This document shows positions 1 through 11,174 of a stretch of DNA of 64,000 nt, one piece after another; positions within the stretch are counted from its first letter, which is position 1; each line of letters opens with the position of its first letter. This stretch comes from Microstegium vimineum. Its lineage: Eukaryota > Streptophyta > Magnoliopsida > Poales > Poaceae. Under the pieces are notes generated by a model. That model did no database searches and was not told the origin of the DNA. It saw only the letters and a list, made by a program, of their open reading frames with translations. The position numbers and the translations under genes are program-made. The stretch lies in contig CM039134.1 in NCBI GenBank assembly GCA_022036555.1, positions 14,260,818 through 14,324,817 of the forward strand, read 5' to 3'.

Positions 1-1570
1 GAAGCCAGACAGCAATCCAAAAACGAGACGAGAGCTCGAGGAGGAGCTGTCTCCTGTCTGCAGTCTGCTGTCCTCTCCTCGATCCCGTCCTCTGGCCTCC
101 CACAAGCACAGGCGGTGTCCACTCGGTCGCATTAAAATATCCGGCGCCCGGCCGGCGACCCAACAGCCACCACCCAATGCCAAAGTACCTGACCCGGCGA
201 CGGACGGGGACGGGCAGAGCGCACCGGCGTAGTAGGAGTAGCGCAGAGCACGGCCGCACGCACGTACCACGTCTCGTCTCCGCTAGCTTGGCACCAGTGT
301 GTCCACATGTCTGTCCCTCACGCACGCACCACGCGAGCACGGCACAGCTATGCATACGGCCAACGGCTGGCGTCACGCGGCGACGTGTGTATGCTGGCGT
401 CGGCCACGGCACTTCATGTACTAGCACTGATCACGTACTATAGCATGCAGTAGGTACCGGCCGGCGCCGGGCCACCGAGCCATGTGCCTGACGACGACTT
501 CGCTGCGCCAAATGCTATCCAAGTCTACCCGAGTACAATATATATCTCTGCCTTCTGCTAGCAGTAGCACATGGTGGCGTCTGCCGTGCGGGGGATAGGC
601 TACCACACCGTGCAAGTGCAACGCGTGCACGCAGGCACAGAGGCAGCGACGGCCGACCCGACGACGGGCCGGGCGTGCGCTCGATGTCCGGCTTTGACAA
701 ATGCATCTCCCTACCTGCCTGCGGTGTGCGACTGTGCGGTCCACACACAACACAAGAGTAGCGGCAAACTAAAGACTACTACTACCTTCCTCGTTGCTCA
801 TTGTGCGTTTAACGCTACGGCGCCATGTGCATTCGTCGTCGGTCTCCAGGATGGTCTAGTAAAGCCTTCCTACTAGCGTCGTCGATCTTAGTATTGAAAT
901 GCATGGAACCGGCTGTGTGAATCCGTGATGGATGCTCGTAGCAGTTAGACCGATCGAGATGGTCGGACTCGATCCACATTCGATATCCCTCCTCGAATCT
1001 TAACGTAGCTCACTCCAGCAAGCAACTGATGATCGATACGATATGCATGTGTTTTAGTTTGACGAAGAGTGCACGCTTGGTCAAGAACTATTTGGAGCGA
1101 CCGAGGATGCATGTGTCATATATAATATAATTGTTTGATGACTTGACTACAACCAAGGAGTATGAAGTAAAGCGTGCTTTAAATAAAAGGCCATATATAG
1201 AATACATCATCCCTTTGGAATAGTAAGTGTAATACGTCTGGTCGGTCAGGACACAAGAGTTTAACCGGTAGTTAATTATGTCGTTTATGTGATACAAAAT
1301 CGTAATCACAATTCATAGGTTTCTTATCGGTACTACAAGGATTTATTTTATATTATAATATAAAAAAAACATGTTTTGCTAAAACAAATCTAGCTAGCTT
1401 GGGTCACAGGCTTTTCATACTAATTTTTAAATCCTTCCGCGCGCTATATCATGTGGCTTTTATGGTCGGATCTGGAATTATTGTACTCCTACTTAAATGA
1501 GTGTACGGTTGCATGCATGCATATAATGATGCGCTCGCTCGGTTCTTTCTTTGGCTCTTGGAAACAACTT
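1..1570. other. Intergenic sequence, no gene recognised
   Basis: The first ~850 bases are GC-rich and contain several short open frames. Their composition is low-complexity and I could match none to a protein family. From about 1000 onward the sequence becomes AT-rich. The GC-rich start could be the promoter or leader of a gene lying outside the left edge, but nothing in the window proves it. Confidence 0.5.
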
Positions 1571-1773
1571 GTACATGACATCTCCAATGGTCTAGCTTAT
1601 TACTAGCTTATAAATTTTTTAATCACTAAATAATGTAAAAGACAAGAGACTAGCGTGAACTCAACAGATAGTTGAGTAGCACTCTTCTCTCACAGCATGA
1701 TATTAAGATAATCTCTCTCCATCATATGAGTTAGCTTAAGAGCTAGTACTAGTTTATACTGTTAGAGACGCCC
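1571..1773. mobile_element. MITE-like short inverted-repeat element
   Basis: The left end carries GACATCTCCAATGGTCTAGC. The right end, read on the other strand, carries GGGCGTCTCTAACAG followed by TATAAACTAG, which matches imperfectly. The interior has CTAGCTTATTACTAGC facing GAGCTAGTACTAG. This looks like the PIF/Harbinger-type 'GGGCGTCTCCAA' MITEs of grasses. I could not find a matching target-site duplication, so the boundaries are approximate. Confidence 0.45.
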
Positions 1774-2781
1774 TAATAAGTTTTAACGGGCCGGCCGGAA
1801 ACAGAGCAGTGACGATTGACAAAAGGCTTCTTTGTAGACTGTGATGGTTCCTTCCGTGATGCTGTCCGGTGGTTATAGCAATAAAAGTTGGCTTGTGTGT
1901 ATGTAGGCTTAATTAGACTCGCCTATCATCGGTAGCAATAGCAACTTTGCGTTAGTGAAGGGAAATGGAATGGCGGCAGCGGCGCACTAGCTCAACGTGT
2001 GTCTACAAAGTCAAGAGCTCATAGCCTTGTACACATGCTTGGGTCACGAGGGCAGCAGGTTATTATTCACGAAGAAAAGAATAAATACAGTACTGATCAT
2101 TTCTTTTCAGCAATAAGGAGCATACCGGGTCGTGTACAAGTCTTCCCTGGCGTACTACTATACCTTAATTATACCCAGCCTTGTTTGACCCAATTACATA
2201 CTACAGTACAATTTAGCTAGACACTTCAGTGGATGTGGCTTCTAGACCAGTTTGTCCTTTACAGGTTTATTACAGGATAACAATAGACGAACTTTTCTTT
2301 CTCATTCCTTAGGAAAAGGACTAAGAGTTTGTTCATCACACAGCAGAAAATGAGGAAAACCGACGAACAAACAATCCTTAAGTCAAAAATCATTATTATT
2401 ATAGTAGTATATAATAATATAAAAATAAAACTAACAAACCCCCCGCGCCATCGTTAACAGTCATAGGTTAATGATACATAGTACTTACTACTGTAAAACG
2501 CAAGGAATAATTAAACACGTCATTTTCAGACGGTACATTAACTGCTGCGATTAAAGGTGGGGTATTCCTACTTTAACCGGTCTCACCTGTCCACACTAGT
2601 TACATGACGATGGGGCTTGGTACGCACTGTGCCGCCCGCCCGCTCGTCGGGGTCCCGGGTGACATCACCACCTCAACCCACCAGCGGCGCTGACGCAGGT
2701 GATGACGCGCGCACCCAGCGGCCCCACGCCACGACATCCCTTGGCGCGGTGCAGGCAGGTGGATGATGCGGCGTGCGTGCG
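1774..2781. other. 3' flank of the NRR-like gene, intergenic
   Basis: This stretch is AT-rich and non-coding. It should contain the 3' untranslated region of the minus-strand gene that ends at 2782. A TTTATT at 2266-2271 would read as AATAAA on the minus strand, but it is about 510 bases past the stop, so its use is uncertain. No other feature was recognised. Confidence 0.4.
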
Positions 2782-3180
2782 CTACGCCGGGGGTGCCTCC
2801 GGCTCCGGCTCCGCGTTCAGGTCGAGGCAGGCACGCGGCGGCGGCGGCGACGGGGCAGCAGCGCGCTCGGTTCCGGCGGGGGCGGGGACGGGCTCGTCGG
2901 GCCGCGGCTGCGCTGCTGGCGCGGGAGCGGCCGGGGGCGCGAAGTCCTCCCAGGAGAAGCTGGGCCGCCACGCCGGTGCGCGCGGGGCAGGCCGAGCGCC
3001 GGCGCCGCACAGCCGGCGGGAGGCGTCGCGTATGCGTCGGAGGATGGCGTAGAACTCCTCGACCTCGGCGTCGGAGGCCTCCTCGACGGCGACGGGGGCA
3101 GGGGCGGGGGCGGGGGCGACGTCTCCGGCGATGTCGGTGTCGGGGCGCTTGCGCTTGGCGGTGGCCGTGGTCGCGTCCAT
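2782..3180 (-). CDS. NRR: NPR1-interacting repressor, NRR/NIMIN-like protein
   Basis: This is an intronless 132-residue protein. It starts at the ATG at 3180, the first ATG giving the family-like N-terminus; the open frame extends further upstream only through leader sequence. Visible motifs are a basic KRKR cluster at residues 9-12 (likely nuclear localisation), an acidic helix EEFYAILRRIRDASRR at 41-56 that resembles the NPR1-binding motif of NIMIN/NRR proteins, a PSFSWEDF block at 73-80, and an EAR-type repression motif LDLN at 119-122. The rest is Ala/Pro-rich and probably disordered. In this family the proteins bind the salicylic-acid co-activator NPR1 in the nucleus and dampen PR-gene induction and disease resistance; here that role is inferred from motifs. 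The length fits NRR-class proteins. Codon use is very GC-rich, as in many grass genes. A TATA box lies about 120 bases upstream. Confidence 0.85.
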   Translation of the reverse strand: MDATTATAKRKRPDTDIAGDVAPAPAPAPVAVEEASDAEVEEFYAILRRIRDASRRLCGAGARPAPRAPAWRPSFSWEDFAPPAAPAPAAQPRPDEPVPAPAGTERAAAPSPPPPRACLDLNAEPEPEAPPA

Positions 3181-3297
3181 ACTCTCACGGCGTGCTGAGG
3201 AGTGCGTGGCGACGAGGAGCGGCCGAGCGGGCATAGGAACTAGGAAGAGCGTTTGGTGGCTCACGAGTGTTTTGGAAGAATAGAAAAAGGCTGCCGG

Positions 3298-3303
3298 TTT
3301 ATA
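3298..3303 (-). promoter_or_regulatory. TATA box of the NRR-like gene
   Basis: The minus strand reads CCATATAAACCGG here, with TATAAA at 3303-3298. It lies 118 bases before the ATG at 3180, implying a leader of roughly 85-95 bases. Sequence and spacing are typical of a plant core promoter. The start site itself is inferred. Confidence 0.55.
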
Positions 3304-3390
3304 TGGCAAGTCAAGTGAAAGGAGGCGGAAAAGCCAATTATGGGGAAGCGGAATATTGTTCCTTTGAAACTTCTTCCGTGGGGCCAATTG

Positions 3391-6300
3391 TTTATGCATA
3401 TACCGGTAGACTAACTATTGGTCTCATAAACATATATTTACATATATTATTTTTAAAAATAAAATTATTGTATCTCTTTGTTTCATAGTTGTGAGAAAAT
3501 GTTTGCTAAATTAACCACGGTGGTGCGTCTCAGGAATGAAAGTGTCTTTCAAAGACCACGACATTATCTCTAGTATCACTATACAACCATTTTGTTGTTC
3601 CATCATTTGCACCTTAAGAATCTCGTGAGGTTAGTAGCAGATCCAACACTTGAATAGAGCCCATACAAAGCTAAGACACCGATGAGATTAAGTAATTTCA
3701 AGGATCTCACCAAGGGTGTTTCGACTAAGGGCAAAACACGCGGGCACATAGGTTCGCAAGACGTTAGGTTCACCATTGCGTGACGCCATGAGAGTGGGTG
3801 GGGTGTGTCATATTTCCATTAATGCCCTACGTGATCTCTGTTTGTATGGTAGCTAAGGCCATGGCTTTATGACATGTTTCTAATTGTCGTCTTGTATCGT
3901 TTTCAATAATATAATAAGTAAAGCGGTAAAGTTGTGGTGTTTTTGTGTAGTGCCCAAAACTTGATTGCAAGGCATTTCCTCGTTAAGCTGGCACCATCCA
4001 TATACTACACGACATTGTTTGTTCTTGGGCGTATCCCATTGAAAGAAAGAAGCTTAAATATACACCATGTAAAGACACTAGGCTGAGCAAAAACAGAAGA
4101 AGGGAATTAATCATCGGTCGACCAGGTACACCAACACTTGATTGCTGTGTACCTTATAAAACACTATTTGTCTATAACAATGTGTTTGCAACCATATATA
4201 TTTTTGTATAATTATGTCCAACTTTATAACTATCCATTTGAATGAACCACACAACTTGTGTAGATCTAAAATTCGATAAACAAACTTTATTTTTTTAATT
4301 AAAACATCTGCATATCATCTTGTTAGATAGCCTTTAGATGTTATTCATTGGAAGGTCAAAATATCTCTCCTTATTGCTTCCATTGTTGGTGCATTCTCTA
4401 CCTTTATACATCAACCATCTTAAATGTCATATGGTAGCCATACACAGAATTGCCATCTTGTGCCATTTTTTATTAAAGATGTCCAAGGACCAAAGTTTGT
4501 GGAAGATTTAATCGTCTACCATTTTCTTCAAAACCATTTTCTTGTACCATTTTGTTTATGCATATAATATTAGACTAACTATTGGTCTCATAAACATACA
4601 TTTGCATATATCATTTAGGAAAAACAATTGCATATCTCTCTTTGTTTTATAGTTGTGAGAAAATGTTTGCTAAATTATTAACGGTGCGTATCACGAATGA
4701 AAGTATCTTTTACAGACTACGTCATTATCTCTAGTATCACTGTACAACAATTTTGTTGTTCCATCACTTGCACCTTAAGAACCTAGTGAGGTTAGTAGTA
4801 GATCCAACAATCGAATAGAACCTAGAGAAAGCTAAGCCACCGATGAGATCAAGTAATTTCAAAGATCTGACCAAGGGTGTTACGACAAACGGCAAAACAC
4901 GCGGGCACCTAGGTTCGCAAGACGTTAGGTTCACCACTGCGTGACACCATGAGAGTGGGTGGGGTGTGCCATATTTCTATTAATGCCCTACGTGACCCTT
5001 GGTTGTATGGTAGCTAAGGTCATGGCTTTATGACATGTTTCTAATTGTCGTCTTGAACCATTTTCAATAACACATTAAGTAAAGCGGTAAAGTTGTGGTG
5101 TTTTTTGTGCAGTGTCCAAAACTTGATTGCAAGGCGTTTCCTCATCAAGCTGGCATCATCCATAGACTACATGCCATTGTTTGTTCTTGGGCGTATCTCA
5201 TTGAAAGAAAGAAGCCTAAATATACACCATGTAAAGACACTAGGTTGAGCAAAAACAGAAGAAGGGAATTAATAATCGGTCGACCAGGTACACCAACACT
5301 TGATTGTTGTGTACCTTATAAAACACTATTAGTCTATAACAATATGTTTGCAACCATATATATTTATGTACAATTATGTCCAGCTTCATAACTATCCATT
5401 TGAATGAACCACACAACTCGTGTAGTTCTAAAATTCGATAAACAAACTTTTTTTAAAATTAAATCATTGGAATATCATCTTGTTTAGATGTTATTCATTG
5501 GAAGGTCAAAATATCTCTCCTTATTGCTTCCATTGTTAGCACATTCTCTATCTTTATACATCAACCATCTTAAATGTCATATGGGAGCCATACACAGAAT
5601 TGCCATCTTGTACCATTTTTCATTAAAGAAGTTCAAGAAACACAGTTTGTTGAAGATTTAATCGTCTACCATTTTCTTGTACCATTTTGATTATGCATAT
5701 ATTGTTAGACTAACTATTGGTTTCATAAACATACATTTGAATATATCATTTAAAAAAACAATTGCATATCCCTCTTCATTTTATAGTTGTGATAAAATGT
5801 TTGCTAAATTGTTAACGATCCATATCTCGAATGAAAGTATCTTTTAGAGACCAAGTCATTATCTCTATTATCACTGTACAACAACTTGTTGTTCCATCAC
5901 TTGCACCTTAAGAACCTTGTGAGGTTAGTAGTAGATCCAACACTCGACTAGAGCCTAGACATACCTAAGATGACAATGAGATCAAGTAGTTTCAAGGATC
6001 TGACCAAGGGTGCTACGACAAAGGGCAAAACACGCGAGCATCTAGGGTCGACAAGGTACACTAACACTTGATTGTTGTGTACCTTATAAAACACTATTAG
6101 TCTATAACAATGTTTTTGCAACCACATATGTTTCTGTACAGTGATGTCCAAATTCATAACTATCCATTTGAATGCACCACAATTTTTCATAGATCTAAAA
6201 TTCAATAAACAAACTTCTATTTTTTTTAATTAAAACATCTGCATATTATCTTCTTAAATAACATTTAGATGTTATTCATTGAAAGGTCAAAATATCTCTC

Positions 6301-6490
6301 TGTATTGCTTCCATTGTTTGCGCATTCTCTATCTTTATACATCAACCATCTTAGATGTCATATGGTAGCCATTAACAGAATTGTCATCTTGTACCATTTT
6401 TCCATTAAAGAAGTCCAAGAAACAAAGTATGTGGAAGATTTCATCATCCACAATTTTCTCCAAAACCTTTGTGGAAAAGTTTATCCTAGC
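3391..6490. repeat. Tandem array of a ~1.15 kb unit, three copies
   Basis: The marker CTAACTATTGGT/TTCATAAAC recurs at 3411, 4575 and 5710, giving periods of 1164 and 1135 bases. Other markers recur in step, for example GAGAGTGGGTGGGGTGTG at ~3790 and ~4951, and TGTACCTTATAAAACACTAT in all copies. Copies 1 and 2 are nearly full length. Copy 3 (about 5690-6490) lacks roughly 360 bases: it jumps from the AAACACGCGAGCATCTAGG segment to TCGACAAGGTACACTAACAC. Short open frames in copy 2 (5095-5391) and copy 3 are not shared intact by the other copies and match no family I know, so I treat the array as non-coding. Unequal crossing-over is the likely origin. The unit could be a decayed transposon, but no termini were found. 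Confidence 0.8.
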
Positions 6491-6976
6491 TAGGTGATGG
6501 CTTTGACACTATACACACATTTGTCAACTTGTCTTGTTTCCCTAATGAACAAATTAAAGCGGCAAAGTTTGGTTCATGTTGATCATCTCGGCATTAGCGG
6601 TTACTTCCACAAATGCACATCAACATTGGCACTTGATTATATCGCATAGACAAAAGCATGGTTCAAAAGTTGTACCACGTGACGGACTCAAGGTTAACCC
6701 TAAGTTGTATCAAGATGAGTGCTAAAGTTCAATGTCACGTAGAAAGTACTACTACATATTATCATAAACAATGATGAAAGTAAACTAAGAAACAAAGTAT
6801 CTTCTAGACACAACTGGGTTAATTTCATTGCCATTGTATCACAATTCTGATCCTCCATCTCTTGCACCTCACAAATTTATGGCAATTGGGTGAGACGTAA
6901 GTTATGTCACATTCTAGTTAGATATAGGTTGGTTGCAACTAATAACAATAATTAAACCATTGAAGAAGTTGTACAG
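6491..6976. other. Intergenic sequence after the tandem array
   Basis: AT-rich non-coding sequence with no recognisable gene, RNA or transposon terminus. Confidence 0.45.
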
Positions 6977-7207
6977 TACTAACTCCATTCCAAATTTTCT
7001 TTTATTTGACCTTTTTACCTTAAATTTGATCATTCGTTTTATTCAAAATTTTATGTAAAATATAACTTTTTTTATGGTTTGCTTTAGTAATAAAAGTTAT
7101 TCAATAATAACTTAAATTTGTTATACATATTTTTTTAATAAGACGAGTAATCAAATTTGGGGATAAAAAAAATCAAACTAACTATAATTTAGAACGGGGG
7201 AGTAGTA
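6977..7207. mobile_element. Stowaway-like MITE (231 bp)
   Basis: The left end TACTAACTCCATTCCAAAT pairs with the right end, which on the other strand reads TACTACTCCCCCGTTCTAAAT. Both ends finish in TA, the usual Stowaway/Tc1-mariner target duplication. The interior is AT-rich and non-coding. The termini are diverged from CTCCCTCCGTCCC, which suggests an old insertion. Confidence 0.7.
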
Positions 7208-7242
7208 TGCACTTAGAGGGCCAACACTTTATAAAGTTTTAT

Positions 7243-7515
7243 TACTCCCTGCATTTCAAATTATAAATCATTCGAAGAATTTAGAAGAGTCAAAGTATTC
7301 TAAATTGAACTAAAACTATAAAGAACATTATAAATATTTATGACATCAAACAAGTACAACATGGAAATATAATTGATAAAGAATCTAATGATAATTACTC
7401 GGTATTATAAATGTTATTATGTTATCTTATAAATTTAATTAAATTTAACATAATTTGATTTTTCAAAGATTTTTAGAATGATTTTGTAATATAATTTGGT
7501 ATCCCGGGAGTAGTA
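7243..7515. mobile_element. Stowaway-like MITE (273 bp)
   Basis: The left end is TACTCCCTGCATTTCAAATT. The right end, on the other strand, reads TACTACTCCCGGGATACCAAATT. TA dinucleotides flank it. The interior shares AAATATAATTGATAAAGAAT and the following GTATTATAAATGTTATTAT with the elements at 12135 and 31611, so the three are one subfamily. Confidence 0.75.
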
Positions 7516-7576
7516 CACTAACCGATCAAATGTAAATGTTTGACTTTGACAAGACGACCGTTCAACTATTCGGGCC

Positions 7577-7906
7577 TATAGATGGTCATGCAGCCCGCGA
7601 CTCGTTGGCACGGCCCACGACACGAGTTTTTGGCCCGGCCCGAAGCACGGCTGTAGCATGCCTGTGCCGGCCCGGCACATGGCACCTGACCCGTGGCACG
7701 ACACAGCCATGTCCCGCAAATTTGGCCGGCACAACCACCGGCCCGGTGCCCCAACGACCCAGCTCTTGCCCCCCCCCCCCGGTCCATGCGGCGCTGGCCA
7801 TATATAAGTCGCTCGCCGTGGCACCCCCTCCCAAACCCTAACCTAATTCCCCTCCTCTCCCGGCCACAGCCGCTCTCTCTGCTCTCGCTCTCGGCTCTCG
7901 TCCTCT
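7577..7906 (+). repeat. Left inverted arm of the hAT: end, promoter, leader
   Basis: This arm holds the terminus, subterminal CACGGCCC/GGCACG-type motifs, a poly-C run, a TATA box TATATAA at 7801-7807 and a pyrimidine-rich leader (GCTCTCGGCTCTCGTCC). It is matched over its length by 9360-9729 in reverse orientation, with scattered substitutions and small indels. Confidence 0.85.
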
Positions 7907-8199
7907 CGGCTCTAGCACGACCACGGATCGCCGCCGCCGCTCTGCTCCAGTTACCTCGCCGGCGGATCTCCTCCTTGCCGACTCAGTTCGCTTCACCACT
8001 GTTTACTCTTTTCTTCTCCCTCCCCTCCTCCTTTCCTCCTTTGGTGAACCATGTGAGTTGCAGTTCGTCTTTCACGACCCGTCGTCGCTCGCGTCGTTCT
8101 AATCTTTGGCTTTCTGTGATTCTGTCTCTCTCGGTCTCCCATATCTTCTCGTTGTTTTGTTTCGTCCTTATCTTCCGGCACCGGGCTCCGGTCGCACAG

Positions 8200-8293
8200 G
8201 TACCCTAGCCATAACCCTAGCATCAAGATCTGCTCTGTTGGTTTGTTTCTTCCTCAACCTCCTGATCTGATTTGATCTGTGTCTTGGGTGCAG
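8200..8293 (+). other. Probable leader intron of the hAT transposase
   Basis: CACAG|GTACCC at 8200 and TGGGTGCAG|GAACG ending at 8293 form a plausible 94-base GT-AG intron just before the open frame. The interior is T-rich. It is inferred from splice signals only. Confidence 0.4.
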
Positions 8294-8333
8294 GAACGTG
8301 CCTTACGCCGAGTCTTCGTCCTCTGGACTAGAC

Positions 8334-9334
8334 ATGGCCAGGCCGCCAAAGCGGCCGTTGAGGGGCGGTCCTGGTCGTGCTGGAGCTGTTGGTCGAGGTC
8401 GGCTGTCGTCATCATCCGGTGCACGTGCTGGGCTCACAACACGTGGGGTGGATGAACATCCACCCCTCGTCGACGGCGATGACCTAGCGCCGCACACGGG
8501 TGACGAGCTGGAAGCCGAGGCCGAGGACGACGACGACCTGCGTGATGATGCAGCCGGCTTGTTCGTCATCGACCTCGGTGACGCTCGGGTCGGCAGACAG
8601 CCCGAGACCATTGAGCTCGACGGCGGACGACGATGGTGGAGTGGCTGCCTCCACTGGCACTAACACTCATGGTTCTGGCTCAACCAGTTCTGGCACTGGT
8701 ACTGGTAAGGTTGGTAAGAAATCTGATGTCTGGGTTACTTTCATGAGATTAAGGAAGGTAATATTCATGTTGTTGTGATCTGTAAGCATTGTCGTACTAG
8801 TTACACTGCTCGTTTTGCTGCTGGCACCGGCCATTTGCGACGTCATATGACATCTTGTATAAAAAAACGTAATGTTGCATCTATGGTCCAGTCTAGGTTA
8901 GCTTTGAATCCTAACGGCTTGAAAACTAGGTGTATGATCCAGCTGTTGCACGCAGGGAGCTTTGCCGTTTGATTGCTAGGCTCGACCTTCCATTAGGTGT
9001 AGGTGAGACACAAGCTTGGAAAGATTACATTAAACATGCTCATAACCCTCTGTTTGTAAAGATATCTAGGCAGAGCACAACTAGAGATATGGCTAAGCTT
9101 TTTGCTGAACAGTGTGATATGCTTATGAAATCTTTGTTGTCTGTTGCATCCTCTGTTTCTTTGACCTCTGATATCTGGTCTGGTAATGCTAAGGAAGATT
9201 ATATCTCTATTGTTGCACATTATATTAATGTTGATTGGGAATTACAGAAAAAAGTCCTTGTTTTTCGGCTGATTGAGTCCAAACATACAGGTGATAATAT
9301 TGCTGATAGAATTGCTTGTGGTAAATATAGGTGA
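8334..9334 (+). pseudogene. Truncated Ac-type hAT transposase (BED zinc finger part)
   Basis: Coding similarity is spread over three frames, so at least two frameshifts are present. The likely start MARPPKRPLRGG (8334) leads into an acidic stretch, then a Gly/Ser/Thr linker and SDVWVTFMRLRK (about 8716-8757). Next comes the BED finger core CKHC...HLRRHMTSC (about 8778-8855). After that are YDPAVARRELCRLIARLDLP and TSDIWSGNAKEDYISI, typical of the region before and at the start of the hAT catalytic domain. Reading ends at 9334, so the rest of the catalytic domain and the C-terminal dimerisation region are missing. An intact family member would bind element ends and catalyse cut-and-paste transposition in the nucleus; this copy cannot encode such a protein. 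It sits between two inverted copies of its own promoter. Confidence 0.8.
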
Positions 9335-9359
9335 AAAAGTCCTTGGTTTTCGGCTGATT

Positions 9360-9729
9360 GAGGACGAGAGCCGAGAGCAAGAGCAGAGAGAGCAGCTGTG
9401 ACCGAGAGAGGAGGGAAATCAGGTTAGGGTTTGGGGAGGGGTGTGCCGCGGCGAGCGGCGTATATATGGCCAGCGCCGCTTGGGTCGGGGGGGGGGGGGC
9501 GAGAGCCGCCGTTGGGGCATCGGGCTGGTGGCCGTGCCGACCAAATTTGCGGGTTTTGCCTGTGCCATGCCACGAGCCAGGCAGGCTGCCCAGGCACGGC
9601 CTGGTGCCTCAGGCCAGGTCGGGCCGGCACGGGCACGCTGCAGCCGGACCGTGCCGTGCTTTGGGTCGGACCAAAAACTCGTGTCGCGGGCCGTGCCAAC
9701 GGGCCACAGGCTGCATTGCCATCTATAGG
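9360..9729 (-). repeat. Right inverted arm of the hAT
   Basis: This is the reverse complement of 7577-7906, slightly longer. It includes a poly-G run (opposite the poly-C), a minus-strand TATATAT at 9461-9467 and the leader GAGGACGAGAGCCGAGAG at its inner edge. Its promoter would transcribe leftward into the transposase remnant in the antisense direction. Confidence 0.85.
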
Positions 9730-9758
9730 TTTGGGCCGGGACCAGATACGCTAAGGTC

Positions 9759-9862
9759 TACACACTCCGTCCTAAAAAAATACAATTCTACCAATGAAAC
9801 TGGACATACGTATGTCCAGATTCGTTACTAAAGTTGTGTTTTTTTTTTGGGACGGAGGAGTA
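9759..9862. mobile_element. Very short Stowaway-like MITE (104 bp)
   Basis: The left end TACACACTCCGTCCTAAAAA and the right end, read as TACTCCTCCGTCCCAAAAAA on the other strand, are inverted repeats bounded by TA. The centre is a perfect 20-base palindrome, CTGGACATACGTATGTCCAG, at 9800-9819. The whole element can fold into one hairpin. Confidence 0.75.
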
Positions 9863-11174
9863 TGTCCTGGACCCACCAGAAAGGTTGGCCGAAGGGTGCA
9901 GCTGCAGCAGCCTGTGTCATGTCAGTTCTCACCGTGGTAGTACAGTACAGACGACGATTGGGACCAGCGAGCCGCCGCATTTGTGCGCGACACATACACA
10001 GTCACACCGGGGGCAGAACTCGTTGGCGCGCAAATGGCAATCAATCATCAATAGATACTGATATGGAGGGAGCCAAAGGGCTTTGATTCCAACAGAGGGC
10101 CACTGCTTTTATGTCACGCGCTTCCGTGCTGTATCCTATGGCTACTGCGCTGCAAAATTCGGTCGTGCCTTGCGGCGTGGCGCATGTCCACGGGCAGGTT
10201 CGGCCGGACTCGTACGTACTACCGCGGCTCGGCTGCCCGTCGGTCGGTGACGTCACGCAGCGGCGCTTCGGCACGCCAGGCGTGCGTCACGACGTACGGG
10301 ACGGCACCGGCACGTGTCGTCTTTTCTCCACGAATAGGACCGCCGAGCGGCGGGTGCTGCTTCCTTTATCGCGTTTTCCATTAGTCAAGAAAAGTAGCTT
10401 TCGGCGCCGGCAAACTGTGTCGCTACAGCCGCGACCCGTCCTTGTAGTTGAAGAATAGAAACAACAAGCGGATGCTAAATTGCTTTCTTTAAAATTTTAA
10501 ACTTTTACAAGATTTTTTGTTACATAAAATTTTTAAATACATACACAAAGTATATATATATATATAACTAATTATACAGTTTGTATATAATTACGAAATG
10601 AACCTTTTAAGCTTACCTATTTCATAGATAGTTAGATAATAATTACTAAATACAAATAAAAGTGATATAGGATCGTTTTTCAAAAGTTTTTTTTTTTCAT
10701 CTAAGCAAGGCCTTGGAGACTCTAGCTATCAGAGTACTGTAGCTCTGTTTCCATTTGTCTTTTCATTATCTCATCTCTCGTCACGAATATGATGGTGATG
10801 CCATTTGGTAGCGTAGCTAGTGGAGGAGGAGGCCACTGGTAGACACGGAAGGCCAAAAGCTAAATTTCAGTGACCGAGTGCAGGATTAGTCTCATTTGGT
10901 CACCTTTTAAAATGCGAGACCCCGAATCTGCCCGTACGGCTAGTCATCCTATTGTTCGATGTTTATTATTCCCGCCTTTGGCTTGGGTTTCTCGAATCCT
11001 TGCAAGGACGGTACCGAATACTAGAACGCAACTTCTTGTGGACAAATTGCATTGAAAAAAAAATACAGGAAAGGTGACACGCGCTTGGTCGGGAATCGCT
11101 CAATGGGGGGTGAAAGGCTAGCAAAATACCCTCGGGGTTTCTACTTTATTTCCACATAACTTCCTATGGTAGCA
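9863..11174. other. Intergenic sequence, no gene recognised
   Basis: About 600 bases are moderately GC-rich with overlapping short frames in several phases and no family match. The rest is AT-rich, including a TA dinucleotide run at about 10551-10564. No RNA gene or transposon terminus was identified. Confidence 0.45.

Larger units (their letters stand above)
7577..9729 (+). mobile_element. Defective Ac-type hAT element with ~350 bp inverted arms
   Basis: The element starts TATAGATGGTCATGCAGCC and ends, on the other strand, CCTATAGATGGCAATGCAGCC. Flanking 8-mers TTCGGGCC (7569-7576) and TTTGGGCC (9730-9737) agree at 7 of 8 positions, as expected for an aged hAT duplication. Between the ends is a broken transposase with a BED zinc finger. 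Unusually, the right end is an inverted copy of the left end, promoter and leader (330 bases against 370), not a normal 3' end. The element therefore has two convergent promoters and lacks the C-terminal half of the transposase. Confidence 0.8.
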
